DNA from: Flavobacterium haoranii
Lineage (GTDB): Bacteria > Bacteroidota > Bacteroidia > Flavobacteriales > Flavobacteriaceae
Direction: 5' to 3'
Assembly (NCBI GenBank): GCA_003246205.1
Contig: QKBC01000003.1
Location: 35,106 to 99,105, forward strand
DNA: 64,000 nucleotides
A program made the translations under genes and the position numbers. A model generated the notes under the pieces. That model saw only the letters and a program-made list of their open reading frames with translations. It made no database searches and had not been told where the DNA came from. Positions 1-7,909 of the stretch are shown piece after piece (the first letter of the stretch is position 1; every line of letters begins with the position of its first letter).

Positions 1-515
1 CTTTGTGCATCGGTATTATCTAAATAAGTAGATAAATCAACACTGTTTCCGTTTTCAATGGCAAGTGAATTACCGGTTAACGATAAATTCTGATTGTCTG
101 TAATTCCACCAACAATTGTTTCTGCTGTTTTTGCATGTAAAGCATACGGAACACTAATTAATTGCGTTGTTCCACTTATTGTGTAACTGTTTCCACCTAA
201 TGGATCAATTTCTGTCTTAATAAAATAAGGTCCGTTTGACCAATCAACAGTAGAAAAATCATCAGAAGTAGTTCCGTTGCCAATTTCAAAAGTTACTAGA
301 CCATTAGCGTTTGAAGTTGGGTTATGTGTTTCACTATAAACTGAAATCCCTGATGCGGAACCTTGTAAAATACTTATTTGTATACCAATAGATTGGTTCG
401 CTAAAAGTTGATTTGCGTTATCTCTAATTATGGTTTGATAACTCACTTTTTCTGGAGTTTGTGACCAAGAAATAGTAAAAATTAGAAAAGATAAAAGAGT
501 TAATATTTTTTTCAT
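1..515 (-). CDS. Exported surface protein, N-terminal part (cut by window edge)
   Basis: The reading frame is open from an ATG at 513-515 down to base 1, so only about 171 residues are visible. It begins with a typical signal peptide (MKKILTLLSFLIFTISWSQ), then a segment with YQTIIRDNANQLL, ISILQGS and NANGLVTFEIGNG. This module is common at the N-terminus of Flavobacteriaceae cell-surface proteins, which often carry tail-fibre or collagen-like regions further on; that part lies outside the window. It starts 3 nt after the stop of the small T9SS cargo gene, so the two are probably co-transcribed. The function is unknown; a surface location is inferred from the signal peptide and family resemblance. 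Confidence 0.75.
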   Translation of the reverse strand, partial: MKKILTLLSFLIFTISWSQTPEKVSYQTIIRDNANQLLANQSIGIQISILQGSASGISVYSETHNPTSNANGLVTFEIGNGTTSDDFSTVDWSNGPYFIKTEIDPLGGNSYTISGTTQLISVPYALHAKTAETIVGGITDNQNLSLTGNSLAIENGNSVDLSTYLDNTDAQ

Positions 516-518
516 GAG

Positions 519-989
519 TTAGTCTTTTTTAATTATTTTGAAAGTATTGCCAATGCTGTTATTTTTTAAAATGTTTAGTAGAAATGTAGCTTGTGGTAGT
601 TGGCTAACATTAATTGTAGTTTCTGAATTACTTAGTTTTCCTGATTGGATTAATCGCCCGTTGATATCAAATAATTGGTACTCTAAGCCTTCAAATTCCT
701 GTATAGAAATCGTAACGAATTGTGTAGTAGGGTTTGGAAACACACTAATATTGTTTATCAATCCAAAGTCTTTTATCTCAAGAACTGATATTTCATAAGG
801 TTGCTGTACGCCTTCAATTATGTTTACATTTCCGTTAGTTTGAAAAGTATAATTAGTTTGTCCAACACTATAGCTTGAAGATCCTCCTGAACCAATTGTT
901 TCACCACCGGCACTAACACTGTTTTCTTGAGCTAGTAGCATATTAATAGCTAATACACAAAATCCGGTATATAATAATCTCATTTTCAT
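519..989 (-). CDS. Small T9SS type A sorting-domain protein
   Basis: A 156-residue protein with a signal peptide (about residues 1-20, ending LLAQ), a short glycine/serine-rich segment (GGETIGSGGSSSYSVGQ followed by GVQQPYEI), and a C-terminal type A sorting domain from about residue 75. The domain begins ISVFPNPTTQFVTISI and contains the usual YQLFDINGRL and LPQATFLLNI strands. Such domains send proteins through the type IX secretion system to the cell surface. Almost nothing remains besides signal, linker and sorting domain, so the passenger is tiny. It lies 10 nt after an upstream exported-protein gene and 3 nt before another, all on the minus strand, which suggests one operon. Confidence 0.85.
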   Translation of the reverse strand: MKMRLLYTGFCVLAINMLLAQENSVSAGGETIGSGGSSSYSVGQTNYTFQTNGNVNIIEGVQQPYEISVLEIKDFGLINNISVFPNPTTQFVTISIQEFEGLEYQLFDINGRLIQSGKLSNSETTINVSQLPQATFLLNILKNNSIGNTFKIIKKD

Positions 990-999
990 ATTTTTATAA

Positions 1000-2490
1000 T
1001 TAAATCCCGAATTTTTTACCTAAGCCTTTTAGCTTGCTTTCTTTTTTAGGTTGACTAGTAGAAGAACTGGTGTTTGAAGTATTGTTTTGAGTGGTAGCTT
1101 CCTTTTGTTCTTCTTTTATTTCACCACGTTTGCCAATGAATTTTCCGTCAATCCATGCACTTTGAATTTCGTCAAATGTTACAAAATAGCGGTTGCTATT
1201 GTATTCGTCTATTTTGGCAATTTTACCGGTGTAAAAATCTTTTCCTTGTCCGTTCCAGTTTACAATTACATTGTCGCCAATGTTGAACTTTTCTGGTCCG
1301 GCTATTGTTCCGGTGTTAATAGCTTCACCACAATTACTGTCTCCAGCTTGTTTGCAAGCATTGATTTGAGAAGAATTAGGGCCATAAGCAAATGCTAAAT
1401 CAGATATTTTATAAACATCTCCTTCTTTTTGAACAGCAATGCGACCAAAAGAATATTTTTCTCGGTCATAGAATTGCAACATTCCGCTTTGTTGGTGTTT
1501 TATACTTGGATGTTCACAGTAAATAGTAGCATACGTTTTTACACCATTTTTGATGTTTTCTACTAATTGTTTTCCTCTTTCGTTTAAAGTCGCTGCTGAA
1601 CCATTTTCGAAGTAAAAAGAAGAAAGCATGTGATAGGCCATTAATTCCGCTTTTTTAGCATCACCACTATACATCACATTATGAATCCAAACAATAGCTT
1701 CTCTGTCGTTTTTAAAGGCAGGTATGTCGATAGAACCCATTGCAGCCAATTGCTTTTTAGCTATTTCATCGCCATACATCTCTTGCATGTTGCGAAGGTT
1801 TTGAGATTCTTCACTGCTAATTTTTTTGGTTTCTAAAACTTCCTCTTTTCCATAACTAGTTGAAATCACAGCCATTTGAACCGGAAGCCAAGGAGAATCT
1901 TTATAGATTTTTTTTGCGGTATTGTCATAAGTACCATTTCCGCAATCTTTGTATAAGCGAACGGGGAAAGTGGCTTTTACTTTTTGAAATTCGGTATAGC
2001 TTACTTTTTTGAAATAGATGGCTTCCACATTGAATTCTACACTATTGAAAGTATGCCAATTGAATTTTGGTTCTTTAGCTAATTTAAAAACCGGTTTTTC
2101 GAAGTAAGCGCCTTGGTAGCCTACCATAGAATTTTCTAAGACAGCAACTATTTCTTTTTCCGTTGGATTTGGAATACCATCGTACCAACCAGAACCGAAA
2201 TAGCTTCTGTTATAGGACCATTTTCCGCCTCTGAAATCATAGCGATAATCAGAACGTTCCCAACGGTAAATATTTGGAACTTCTGTTTTCCATTTGCTTT
2301 CGGCGGTGCGTTCGTACCATTTTTCGGTAACGGTAGTGTGAACGGTTCCTTTTGCACTGGTAAATCTTACATCGATAGCGCCTTTTCCTTTTAATAAGGA
2401 AACGATAGTAGCATCTGAAGGCTGTGCAAAACTATTGGTTGAAAAAATACTTAATAATAGAGTAGTAAGTAGTAGTAAAGAATTTTTCAT
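1000..2490 (-). CDS. Exported protein of unknown function with Tudor-like C-terminal domain
   Basis: A 496-residue protein not recognised as a named family. Visible parts: a signal peptide (about 1-22, ending SFAQ); a large central region rich in aromatic residues (W, Y), with segments such as TEKWYERT and RWERSDYRYDFRGGKW; and, near residues 400-455, a short beta-rich module containing NIGDNVIVNWNGQG and YTGKIAKID, which resembles Tudor or agenet-type small barrels. The tail is lysine/serine/threonine-rich and low in complexity (EEQKEATTQNNTSNTSSS region). It is the first gene of the minus-strand group that continues into the T9SS cargo gene. A possible -7 element (TATTTTTA) lies on the minus strand at 2511-2518. 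Confidence 0.7.
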   Translation of the reverse strand: MKNSLLLLTTLLLSIFSTNSFAQPSDATIVSLLKGKGAIDVRFTSAKGTVHTTVTEKWYERTAESKWKTEVPNIYRWERSDYRYDFRGGKWSYNRSYFGSGWYDGIPNPTEKEIVAVLENSMVGYQGAYFEKPVFKLAKEPKFNWHTFNSVEFNVEAIYFKKVSYTEFQKVKATFPVRLYKDCGNGTYDNTAKKIYKDSPWLPVQMAVISTSYGKEEVLETKKISSEESQNLRNMQEMYGDEIAKKQLAAMGSIDIPAFKNDREAIVWIHNVMYSGDAKKAELMAYHMLSSFYFENGSAATLNERGKQLVENIKNGVKTYATIYCEHPSIKHQQSGMLQFYDREKYSFGRIAVQKEGDVYKISDLAFAYGPNSSQINACKQAGDSNCGEAINTGTIAGPEKFNIGDNVIVNWNGQGKDFYTGKIAKIDEYNSNRYFVTFDEIQSAWIDGKFIGKRGEIKEEQKEATTQNNTSNTSSSTSQPKKESKLKGLGKKFGI

Positions 2491-2610
2491 AGTTGTTGAT
2501 TTTAACGTTGTAAAAATACAAATGCTTAAAAATCAATAACTTGTAAAAAATATTTTTTTAGTGAATCACTAAATTATAAGGGTGGAAGTATGTTTTTTAT
2601 GGGTGAATGA

Positions 2611-3321
2611 TTAGAGTAGATTTATCATTTTTAGTAATTCTTCTCGGTGCGACTTCCCAACGGATATTTTATGACTATTTATATATACATTACTTTCGTC
2701 TATAAAATCGATATGTTTAATATTGATAACAAAGGAACGATGCACTCTTAAAAAATGCTGCTGAGGTAATTTTTCTTCAACTGATTTTAAGGTATGTGTA
2801 ATCAGAAATTTATTGTCGTTGGTATGGAGAAAGCAATAGTTGTCGTAGGCTTCAAAATGGCTAACATCCATTGCCGGAACTTTCACCATTTTACCTTGGT
2901 GCTTTACAAAGAAATCTTCTAAAGTTTTTTCGGATTCCATTTTGGGCTGTTCCGTATTCTTTTTGAATAACCCCAAGGTTACGTTTGCCAATAAGTTTTC
3001 TTCTGTAAAAGGTTTTACAATATAGCCTACCGGATTACATTCTTTTATGCGTTGAATCGTTATAGGGTCAGCTAAAGAAGTGATAAAAATGTATGGAATT
3101 TTTAATTCGGCATCAATTTTTTTAGCCAAATCAATTCCATCACCATTTCCTTCCAATGTAATGTCTAATAAAATTAAACTTGGTTTGATTTCGGAAATCT
3201 CTTCGTAAGCATCCTCAATATTATCGGCATCGCCCACAATTTGATAATGGTACTTTTTTAGAGCCGTTTCAATGGTTTGCTCAATTAGAGGTTCGTCTTC
3301 AACTATATAAATTCTATTCAT
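2611..3321 (-). CDS. LytTR-family two-component response regulator
   Basis: A 236-residue DNA-binding response regulator. An N-terminal receiver domain (about 1-120) has the acidic pair E8/D9, the phospho-acceptor aspartate D53 in LILLDITL, the threonine near residue 81 and the conserved lysine K103 in YIVKPF. The C-terminal half (about 140-236) is a LytTR DNA-binding domain, with the LRVHRSFVINIKHID motif and YINSHKISVGKSHREELL. Its ATG overlaps the stop codon of the histidine kinase by one base (TAATG), so the two are translationally coupled and should form a cognate pair. The target genes are not shown by the sequence; direct repeats upstream of the kinase are candidate binding sites. Confidence 0.93.
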   Translation of the reverse strand: MNRIYIVEDEPLIEQTIETALKKYHYQIVGDADNIEDAYEEISEIKPSLILLDITLEGNGDGIDLAKKIDAELKIPYIFITSLADPITIQRIKECNPVGYIVKPFTEENLLANVTLGLFKKNTEQPKMESEKTLEDFFVKHQGKMVKVPAMDVSHFEAYDNYCFLHTNDNKFLITHTLKSVEEKLPQQHFLRVHRSFVINIKHIDFIDESNVYINSHKISVGKSHREELLKMINLL

Positions 3322-5216
3322 TAGACTAAAGTAAAACGTTTCATAATAATGGTTACTGTTGTTCCGTTTTCGCTTGTAAAAGTAACTTTTCCTTTTAATT
3401 TTTTAGATAAAGAGTGGATTAATTTTATACCGAATGAATCCGGATTAGGTTCTTTTACCAATCCTTTTCCATTATCAGAAACCGTTAAAATTAACTCTTC
3501 TTCTTGTTTGTGTAAGTCGACTTTTATTTCCGGAGTTGTGAAACTTTCATCAAAAGCATGTTTAATAACATTGGTTACCAATTCGTTTACGATTAAACCA
3601 ATTGGCGTTATCGTATCAATATTGAAAACTAAATTATCAACATTAATCACTGTTTGCAGATTTTTAATTTTGGTCGCTTGATATTCGGTTAAATCGTTGA
3701 CTAAATCGGTAATGTATTCTTTAGCATTAATTCCCACGATTTCGTCTCTATTATACAACCGTTGGTGAATTAAAATCATCGAACGAACTCTGTTTTGTGC
3801 TTCACGAATCGCCTCAATTGCCGCTTTGTTTTGCAAACTTTCCGATTGTAAATACAGCAAACTGGAAACAATTTGGAAATTGTTTTTAACGCGATGATGT
3901 GTTTCTTTTAATAATGTGTTTTTTTCATCGACCAATGTTTCCAAAATTTTCTTTTGACTGGCTAATTTTCGTCTTTGTTTGTTTACAATATAAATACTGG
4001 AAATGACAATAAGTAAAACGAATCCTAATGCGATGATATAATTGTATAATCGTTTTTGTTCTGCTTCTTTTTCTTCAATGAGTTTTTGTTTTTTATCGGT
4101 TTCATAAACAATTTCTAATTCGTTCAAATTCCGATTCGATTCAATGGAAAAAACCGAATCTTTCATTTGAGAATACAATATGTAATTTTTTAAAGCTTTT
4201 TCAGGATGCTGTAGTTTTTCTTCTATTTCATAAACCGAATGATACAAATCGCTTAAAAGTTCATTGCGTTCGGTGGCTTTGGCATGAAAAATACTTTGGT
4301 TGTAATATTTCAATGCTTCTTGAAGATTATTTTCTTTTTCAAATACATTTCCCAAACCTTTATAGCAAAAAGCTAATGTATTTTCGTCAGTATTTTTAAT
4401 TAAGACTTTTTCGGCATCTAAAAAGAATTTTTTGGCATTTTTTAAATCATTTAGGCAATAATAAGCTTCTCCAATATTTGATAAAGATGTTCCAATATCA
4501 TAAGAACTTTGCAATTCTAAAGAAAGGTTGTAGGAAGCATTAGCATACCACAACGCACTATCGCAATGTTTTTGGTTTTGATGAATAATACCGATGTTAC
4601 TATAAGTGTAACAAACACCTTTTTTATCGTTTAGTAGTTTTTTTATTTTTAAAGATTTTGAAAAATATTCTAAAGCCTTTTGGCTATTGTTTTTGGTTCG
4701 GTAGATAAGACCAATATTATTGAAAGTTTTAGCAAGCGTTTTTTCATCTTTAATTTTCTCTTGAATTTTAGCTGCTTCTAAGTAATTCTCAAGCGCTTTA
4801 GCATAAACACCACGGTAATAATAACTGGCGCCAATATTCAGGTAGACTTTTGCCATACCTATTTCTTCATTTATACTTTGGTATTTGTCATAGCTTTTTT
4901 GGTAATTAGCAATGGCTAAATCATATTTTCCATGGAAATCATTGGCAGAACCTAAACAGGTGTAAGCCTCTGCTTCCAGTTTCGGATATTTTTTTTCAGC
5001 CATTGATAAAGCTTCTTCTGCAAAAGCAATTGAAGAATCATAATCAGTGGGAGCAATTTCCCAGCTCAAATCATTTAGAATCTTAATTTTTTCTTCATCA
5101 GTTTTACTTTTTGCCAATTCCTTCTTCAAAGAATCTATTACTTCTTGAGCATAACCGTCAGAAAGTGTAAATAAAGTAAATAAAATACAATAAGTTAAGA
5201 GTAGTCTTTTTTTCAT
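3321..5216 (-). CDS. TPR-containing sensor histidine kinase (HisKA_2 type)
   Basis: The sensor of the adjacent LytTR regulator. From the chosen ATG it has a signal sequence (MKKRLLLTYC to GYAQ), several tetratricopeptide repeats in the periplasm (for example AKTFNNIGLIYRTKNNSQKA), one membrane segment (YIIALGFVLLIVISSIYIV) and a cytoplasmic kinase core. The dimerisation/phospho-acceptor helix carries ETHHRVKNNFQIVSSLLYLQ with the HH pair at about residues 440-441. The ATPase domain shows NELVTNVIKHAF and DNGKGL. The frame is open 63 nt further upstream, but the chosen start gives a proper signal peptide. TPR-type sensors of this class are frequent in Bacteroidota. The signal sensed is unknown. 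Confidence 0.88.
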   Translation of the reverse strand: MKKRLLLTYCILFTLFTLSDGYAQEVIDSLKKELAKSKTDEEKIKILNDLSWEIAPTDYDSSIAFAEEALSMAEKKYPKLEAEAYTCLGSANDFHGKYDLAIANYQKSYDKYQSINEEIGMAKVYLNIGASYYYRGVYAKALENYLEAAKIQEKIKDEKTLAKTFNNIGLIYRTKNNSQKALEYFSKSLKIKKLLNDKKGVCYTYSNIGIIHQNQKHCDSALWYANASYNLSLELQSSYDIGTSLSNIGEAYYCLNDLKNAKKFFLDAEKVLIKNTDENTLAFCYKGLGNVFEKENNLQEALKYYNQSIFHAKATERNELLSDLYHSVYEIEEKLQHPEKALKNYILYSQMKDSVFSIESNRNLNELEIVYETDKKQKLIEEKEAEQKRLYNYIIALGFVLLIVISSIYIVNKQRRKLASQKKILETLVDEKNTLLKETHHRVKNNFQIVSSLLYLQSESLQNKAAIEAIREAQNRVRSMILIHQRLYNRDEIVGINAKEYITDLVNDLTEYQATKIKNLQTVINVDNLVFNIDTITPIGLIVNELVTNVIKHAFDESFTTPEIKVDLHKQEEELILTVSDNGKGLVKEPNPDSFGIKLIHSLSKKLKGKVTFTSENGTTVTIIMKRFTLV

Positions 5217-5615
5217 ATAAACGGGCTTGCTTTTCAAATTTAGTATTATTTTTAGAAACAATCTTAAAAAATTATTCAATAAAATAGTATTAATTTTTGC
5301 TGCTATAAATTGAGATTTGCCTAATCTGTATTCCTAAAGAGTATAATAATTTCATAACCTGAAAACAGGGTTTCATGGAAAAGAATTCAGGTTTCATGAA
5401 CTTTATGAGTTTGCTGAAAACTTTATTAACTAGTTTTAGGGTATGAATAAGTCAGTTTGCGCATATAATTTAATTTTTGCTGTTTCAGTTTTAGTTTTGA
5501 TTCTTAACCTAATTGTACTATTTGTACTATAAGGAATTGTTAGAATCTCGTTAAACTTTACTGAGAATCAATTTTCTAGGTGAAGAATTCTTTACTTTGC
5601 ATAAAATAGTGATTT
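5217..5615. other. Divergent intergenic region with 9-bp direct repeats
   Basis: About 400 bases without a gene lie between the leftward kinase/regulator operon and the rightward phosphoesterase. The clearest structure is an exact 9-bp direct repeat, GGTTTCATG, at 5369-5377 and 5390-5398, separated by 12 bp. An imperfect inverted copy (TTCATAACCTGAA) lies just to the left at 5351-5363. The arrangement resembles known LytTR regulator sites, but the protein that binds is unknown. A weak -7-like element (TACTTTG) lies near 5592, 20 bases before the phosphoesterase start. I see no further open frame with support. Confidence 0.5.
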
Positions 5616-6851
5616 ATGTATCGTATTATTGTCCCGATATTGCTTTTTATTTTCGTAGAAATATATTCTTTTCAAGCAGTTAAAACAGTTGCTAAGTCGA
5701 AGTGGATATTGTTGGTCTATGGTATAATTTCCATAGCCTTCTTACTTTATTTGGCGTATTATTTTTTTACTTTCGATAGGAACACAGCACAAGACAAACG
5801 TTTTCAATGGACTATTGGTATATTCTTGCTCTTGTATTTGCCTAAAATTATTTTGACATTAACATTATTCTCTGAAGACATTTTCAGATTGTCTCAAGGA
5901 GTTTTCCGATATTTTTCAAAAAGCAGTGGTGCTACAGCGAGCTTTTTACCGGAACGAAGAAGATTCGTGAGTCAAATGGCGTTAGCTTTAGCAGCAGTTC
6001 CTTTTACATCACTTTTGTACGGAATGACAAAAGGAAAGTACAATTTCAAAGTAATGAAACAAACTTTGTTTTTTCCGGATCTGCCTGAGAGTTTTGACGG
6101 AACAACGATAACCCATATTTCAGATATTCACAGTGGTAGTTTTGATGATGCTGAAAAAATACAATATGCTATTGATTTAATTAACGAGCAGCAATCCGAT
6201 TTAGTTCTATTTACCGGAGATATTGTAAACACACATGCATCAGAGATGCATCCTTGGATTGATACTTTTAAAAGAATTCATAAACCGACTTTAGGGAAAT
6301 ATTCGGTTCTGGGAAATCATGATTATGGAGAATATTATGATTGGAGTTCTAAGGAAGCTAAAGAAGAAAATTTTCAAGCGATTAAAGATTTGCACCCAAA
6401 AATAGATTTCAAATTATTGCTCAACGAAAATGTAGAAATCAAAAAAGGAAATGATGTTATCAAAATTGTAGGAGTTGAAAACTGGGGAATGCATTTTAAA
6501 AAAGCAGGAGATTTAGCCAAAGCTTCAGAAGGATTGAAACAGAATGATTTTAAAATATTAATGAGCCACGACCCAAGTCATTGGGAACATGAAGTAAAAA
6601 CACATCCTAACAATTATCATTTAACACTTTCCGGGCATACGCATGGTTTTCAATTTGGCATTGAGATTCCGGGCTGGATTAAATGGAGCCCTGTTCAATA
6701 CATGTATAAACAATGGGCCGGATTGTATGAAAATTTAGGACGCTATGTGTATGTTAATCGAGGATTTGGCTTTCACGCTTATCCTGGAAGAGTAGGTATT
6801 ATGCCTGAAATTACGGTTATTGAACTAAAAAAAGGAGAAAATGTAGCATAA
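5616..6851 (+). CDS. Membrane-anchored calcineurin-type metallophosphoesterase
   Basis: A 411-residue protein with three or so N-terminal membrane segments (about 1-105) followed by a calcineurin-like phosphoesterase domain. The metal-binding motifs appear in order: THISDIHSGSF (D-x-H), LFTGDIVN (GD), VLGNHDYGEYYDW (GNHD), LMSHDPSHW (H) and LSGHTHGFQFG (GHTH). The organisation is that of the YkuE/YaeI-like branch, which often acts on lipid or nucleotide phosphoesters near the membrane; the substrate here cannot be told. No gene overlaps it. A thioredoxin-like gene with its own promoter follows 73 bases downstream. Confidence 0.9.
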   Translation: MYRIIVPILLFIFVEIYSFQAVKTVAKSKWILLVYGIISIAFLLYLAYYFFTFDRNTAQDKRFQWTIGIFLLLYLPKIILTLTLFSEDIFRLSQGVFRYFSKSSGATASFLPERRRFVSQMALALAAVPFTSLLYGMTKGKYNFKVMKQTLFFPDLPESFDGTTITHISDIHSGSFDDAEKIQYAIDLINEQQSDLVLFTGDIVNTHASEMHPWIDTFKRIHKPTLGKYSVLGNHDYGEYYDWSSKEAKEENFQAIKDLHPKIDFKLLLNENVEIKKGNDVIKIVGVENWGMHFKKAGDLAKASEGLKQNDFKILMSHDPSHWEHEVKTHPNNYHLTLSGHTHGFQFGIEIPGWIKWSPVQYMYKQWAGLYENLGRYVYVNRGFGFHAYPGRVGIMPEITVIELKKGENVA

Positions 6852-6865
6852 TTCAGTAAAAATGT

Positions 6866-6873
6866 TACATTTG
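6866..6873 (+). promoter_or_regulatory. -7 element for thioredoxin-like gene
   Basis: TACATTTG matches the Bacteroidota -7 consensus TAnnTTTG and lies about 50 bases before the ATG of the thioredoxin-like gene. No clear TTG is seen at the -33 distance, so this is a half-supported promoter. Confidence 0.5.
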
Positions 6874-6924
6874 TATATTGTTTTCTGAGGAAAATGTATT
6901 TTTTGATAGTATAAAATCAATTTT

Positions 6925-7221
6925 ATGTCAAAATTCGGAGAGTTAATTGATGCTAAAGTTCCTGTATTAATCGATTTTTTTACAGAGTGGAACGAGCCGT
7001 CTGTTGCGATGAATGAAGTGATTCGCGATGTTGCTGCGGCATTGGGAGATAAGGCAAGGGTTATTAAGATTGATGTGGAAAAAAATAGAGAATTAGCAGA
7101 CGCTCTTAGGGTTAAAGGATTACCAACTTTAATGATTTACAAAGCAGGTCAAATGGTGTGGAGGCAAAGCGGAGAATTAGATGCCAATACATTGATCACT
7201 TTAGTACAAGAGCAAGCTTAA
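6925..7221 (+). CDS. Thioredoxin-fold protein lacking the CxxC motif
   Basis: A 98-residue protein that covers the complete thioredoxin fold: VPVLIDFFTEW, the central helix, ARVIKIDVEKNRELADALRV, the cis-proline loop KGLPTLMIYKAGQMVWRQSG and the last helix. The usual WCGPC active site is replaced by WNEPS and the protein contains no cysteine at all, so it cannot be a dithiol oxidoreductase. Family relatives in Flavobacteria are annotated as thioredoxins. A redox-independent binding or chaperone role is the likely alternative. It has its own -7 element upstream. Its last codons overlap, tail to tail by 4 bp, the deacetylase on the opposite strand. Confidence 0.85.
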   Translation: MSKFGELIDAKVPVLIDFFTEWNEPSVAMNEVIRDVAAALGDKARVIKIDVEKNRELADALRVKGLPTLMIYKAGQMVWRQSGELDANTLITLVQEQA

Positions 7222-7856
7222 TTTAGGTTTTCAAATTCGATCCCCTGATTTTTTAATTCTTGTATCACTTTAGGAAGGGCTAATTGTAAATTAGGCCAAG
7301 CTTTTATGCTGTCGTGAAATACGATAACACTTCCATTTTGCACATTTTTGATCACATTTTGAAAGCATTCTTCTGCAGTTGTATTTTGGTCAAAATCATA
7401 CGAAATAATATCCCACATTACAATTTTATATCCGCTTTTTTGAATTATTCTAGCTTGAGAAGACTTTATCTTCCCGTAGGGAGGACGAAAAAGCTTTGTT
7501 GTATTTCCTGTAAATTTTTCAATGATTTCACGGCATAGTTGGAAATTATGTACATAGTTTTTTGTTTGGGTTTTCCAGCCGTTTAAATGATTGAATGTAT
7601 GATTGCCTACAGAATGACCTTTAGCAATTACTTTTTGAAAAATTTCAGGATGTTTTCGGATATTGTCACCGATGCAAAAAAAAGTAGCTTTAATATTTTC
7701 TCTTTCGAGTAGGTCTAAAACCCATTCTGTGATCTCAGGAATCGGGCCATCATCAAAAGTGAGATATACTTTTTTTACCGAATCAGAATGCGGTACAGAC
7801 CAAATGTATTTTGGAAACAGGAATTTAATTATAGGATGTGTTTTTACCCAATTCAT
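7218..7856 (-). CDS. Polysaccharide deacetylase (NodB domain, CE4)
   Basis: A 212-residue carbohydrate esterase family 4 domain with little else. It shows the NodB motifs: VYLTFDDGPIPEIT (catalytic and metal aspartates), GNHTFNHLNGW (metal histidines), FRPPYGKIK (arginine/proline groove) and a late VIVFHDS histidine motif. Such enzymes remove N-acetyl groups from peptidoglycan or other cell-envelope glycans. There is no obvious signal peptide, though the N-terminus (HPIIKFLFPKYIWSV) could associate with the membrane. Its start lies 11 bases after a terminator hairpin that follows the upstream DUF2723 gene, so it may be transcribed separately or by read-through. Confidence 0.92.
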   Translation of the reverse strand: MNWVKTHPIIKFLFPKYIWSVPHSDSVKKVYLTFDDGPIPEITEWVLDLLERENIKATFFCIGDNIRKHPEIFQKVIAKGHSVGNHTFNHLNGWKTQTKNYVHNFQLCREIIEKFTGNTTKLFRPPYGKIKSSQARIIQKSGYKIVMWDIISYDFDQNTTAEECFQNVIKNVQNGSVIVFHDSIKAWPNLQLALPKVIQELKNQGIEFENLN

Positions 7857-7866
7857 ATTTTAAAAA

Positions 7867-7893
7867 AAGCCACGAAATTTTTATTCGTGGCTT
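7867..7893 (-). terminator. Rho-independent terminator after the DUF2723 gene
   Basis: A 10-bp perfect inverted repeat (AAGCCACGAA / TTCGTGGCTT, 7-base loop) followed on the minus strand by a run of T. It sits between the stop of the DUF2723 gene and the start of the deacetylase, so it ends the former transcript and may limit read-through into the latter. Confidence 0.75.
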
Positions 7894-7909
7894 GTTTATT
7901 AATGTTCTT

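Noticed and set aside
2557..2573. Palindrome TTTAGTGA/TCACTAAA as terminator of the LytTR gene
   Set aside because: The stem is short and AT-rich and the flanking run on the minus strand is A before T, so it does not have terminator form; an operator is possible but unsupported.
5217..5279. Longer N-terminus for the histidine kinase (start 63 bases upstream)
   Set aside because: The extension would put 21 non-conserved residues before a normal signal peptide; the internal ATG gives a standard exported N-terminus.
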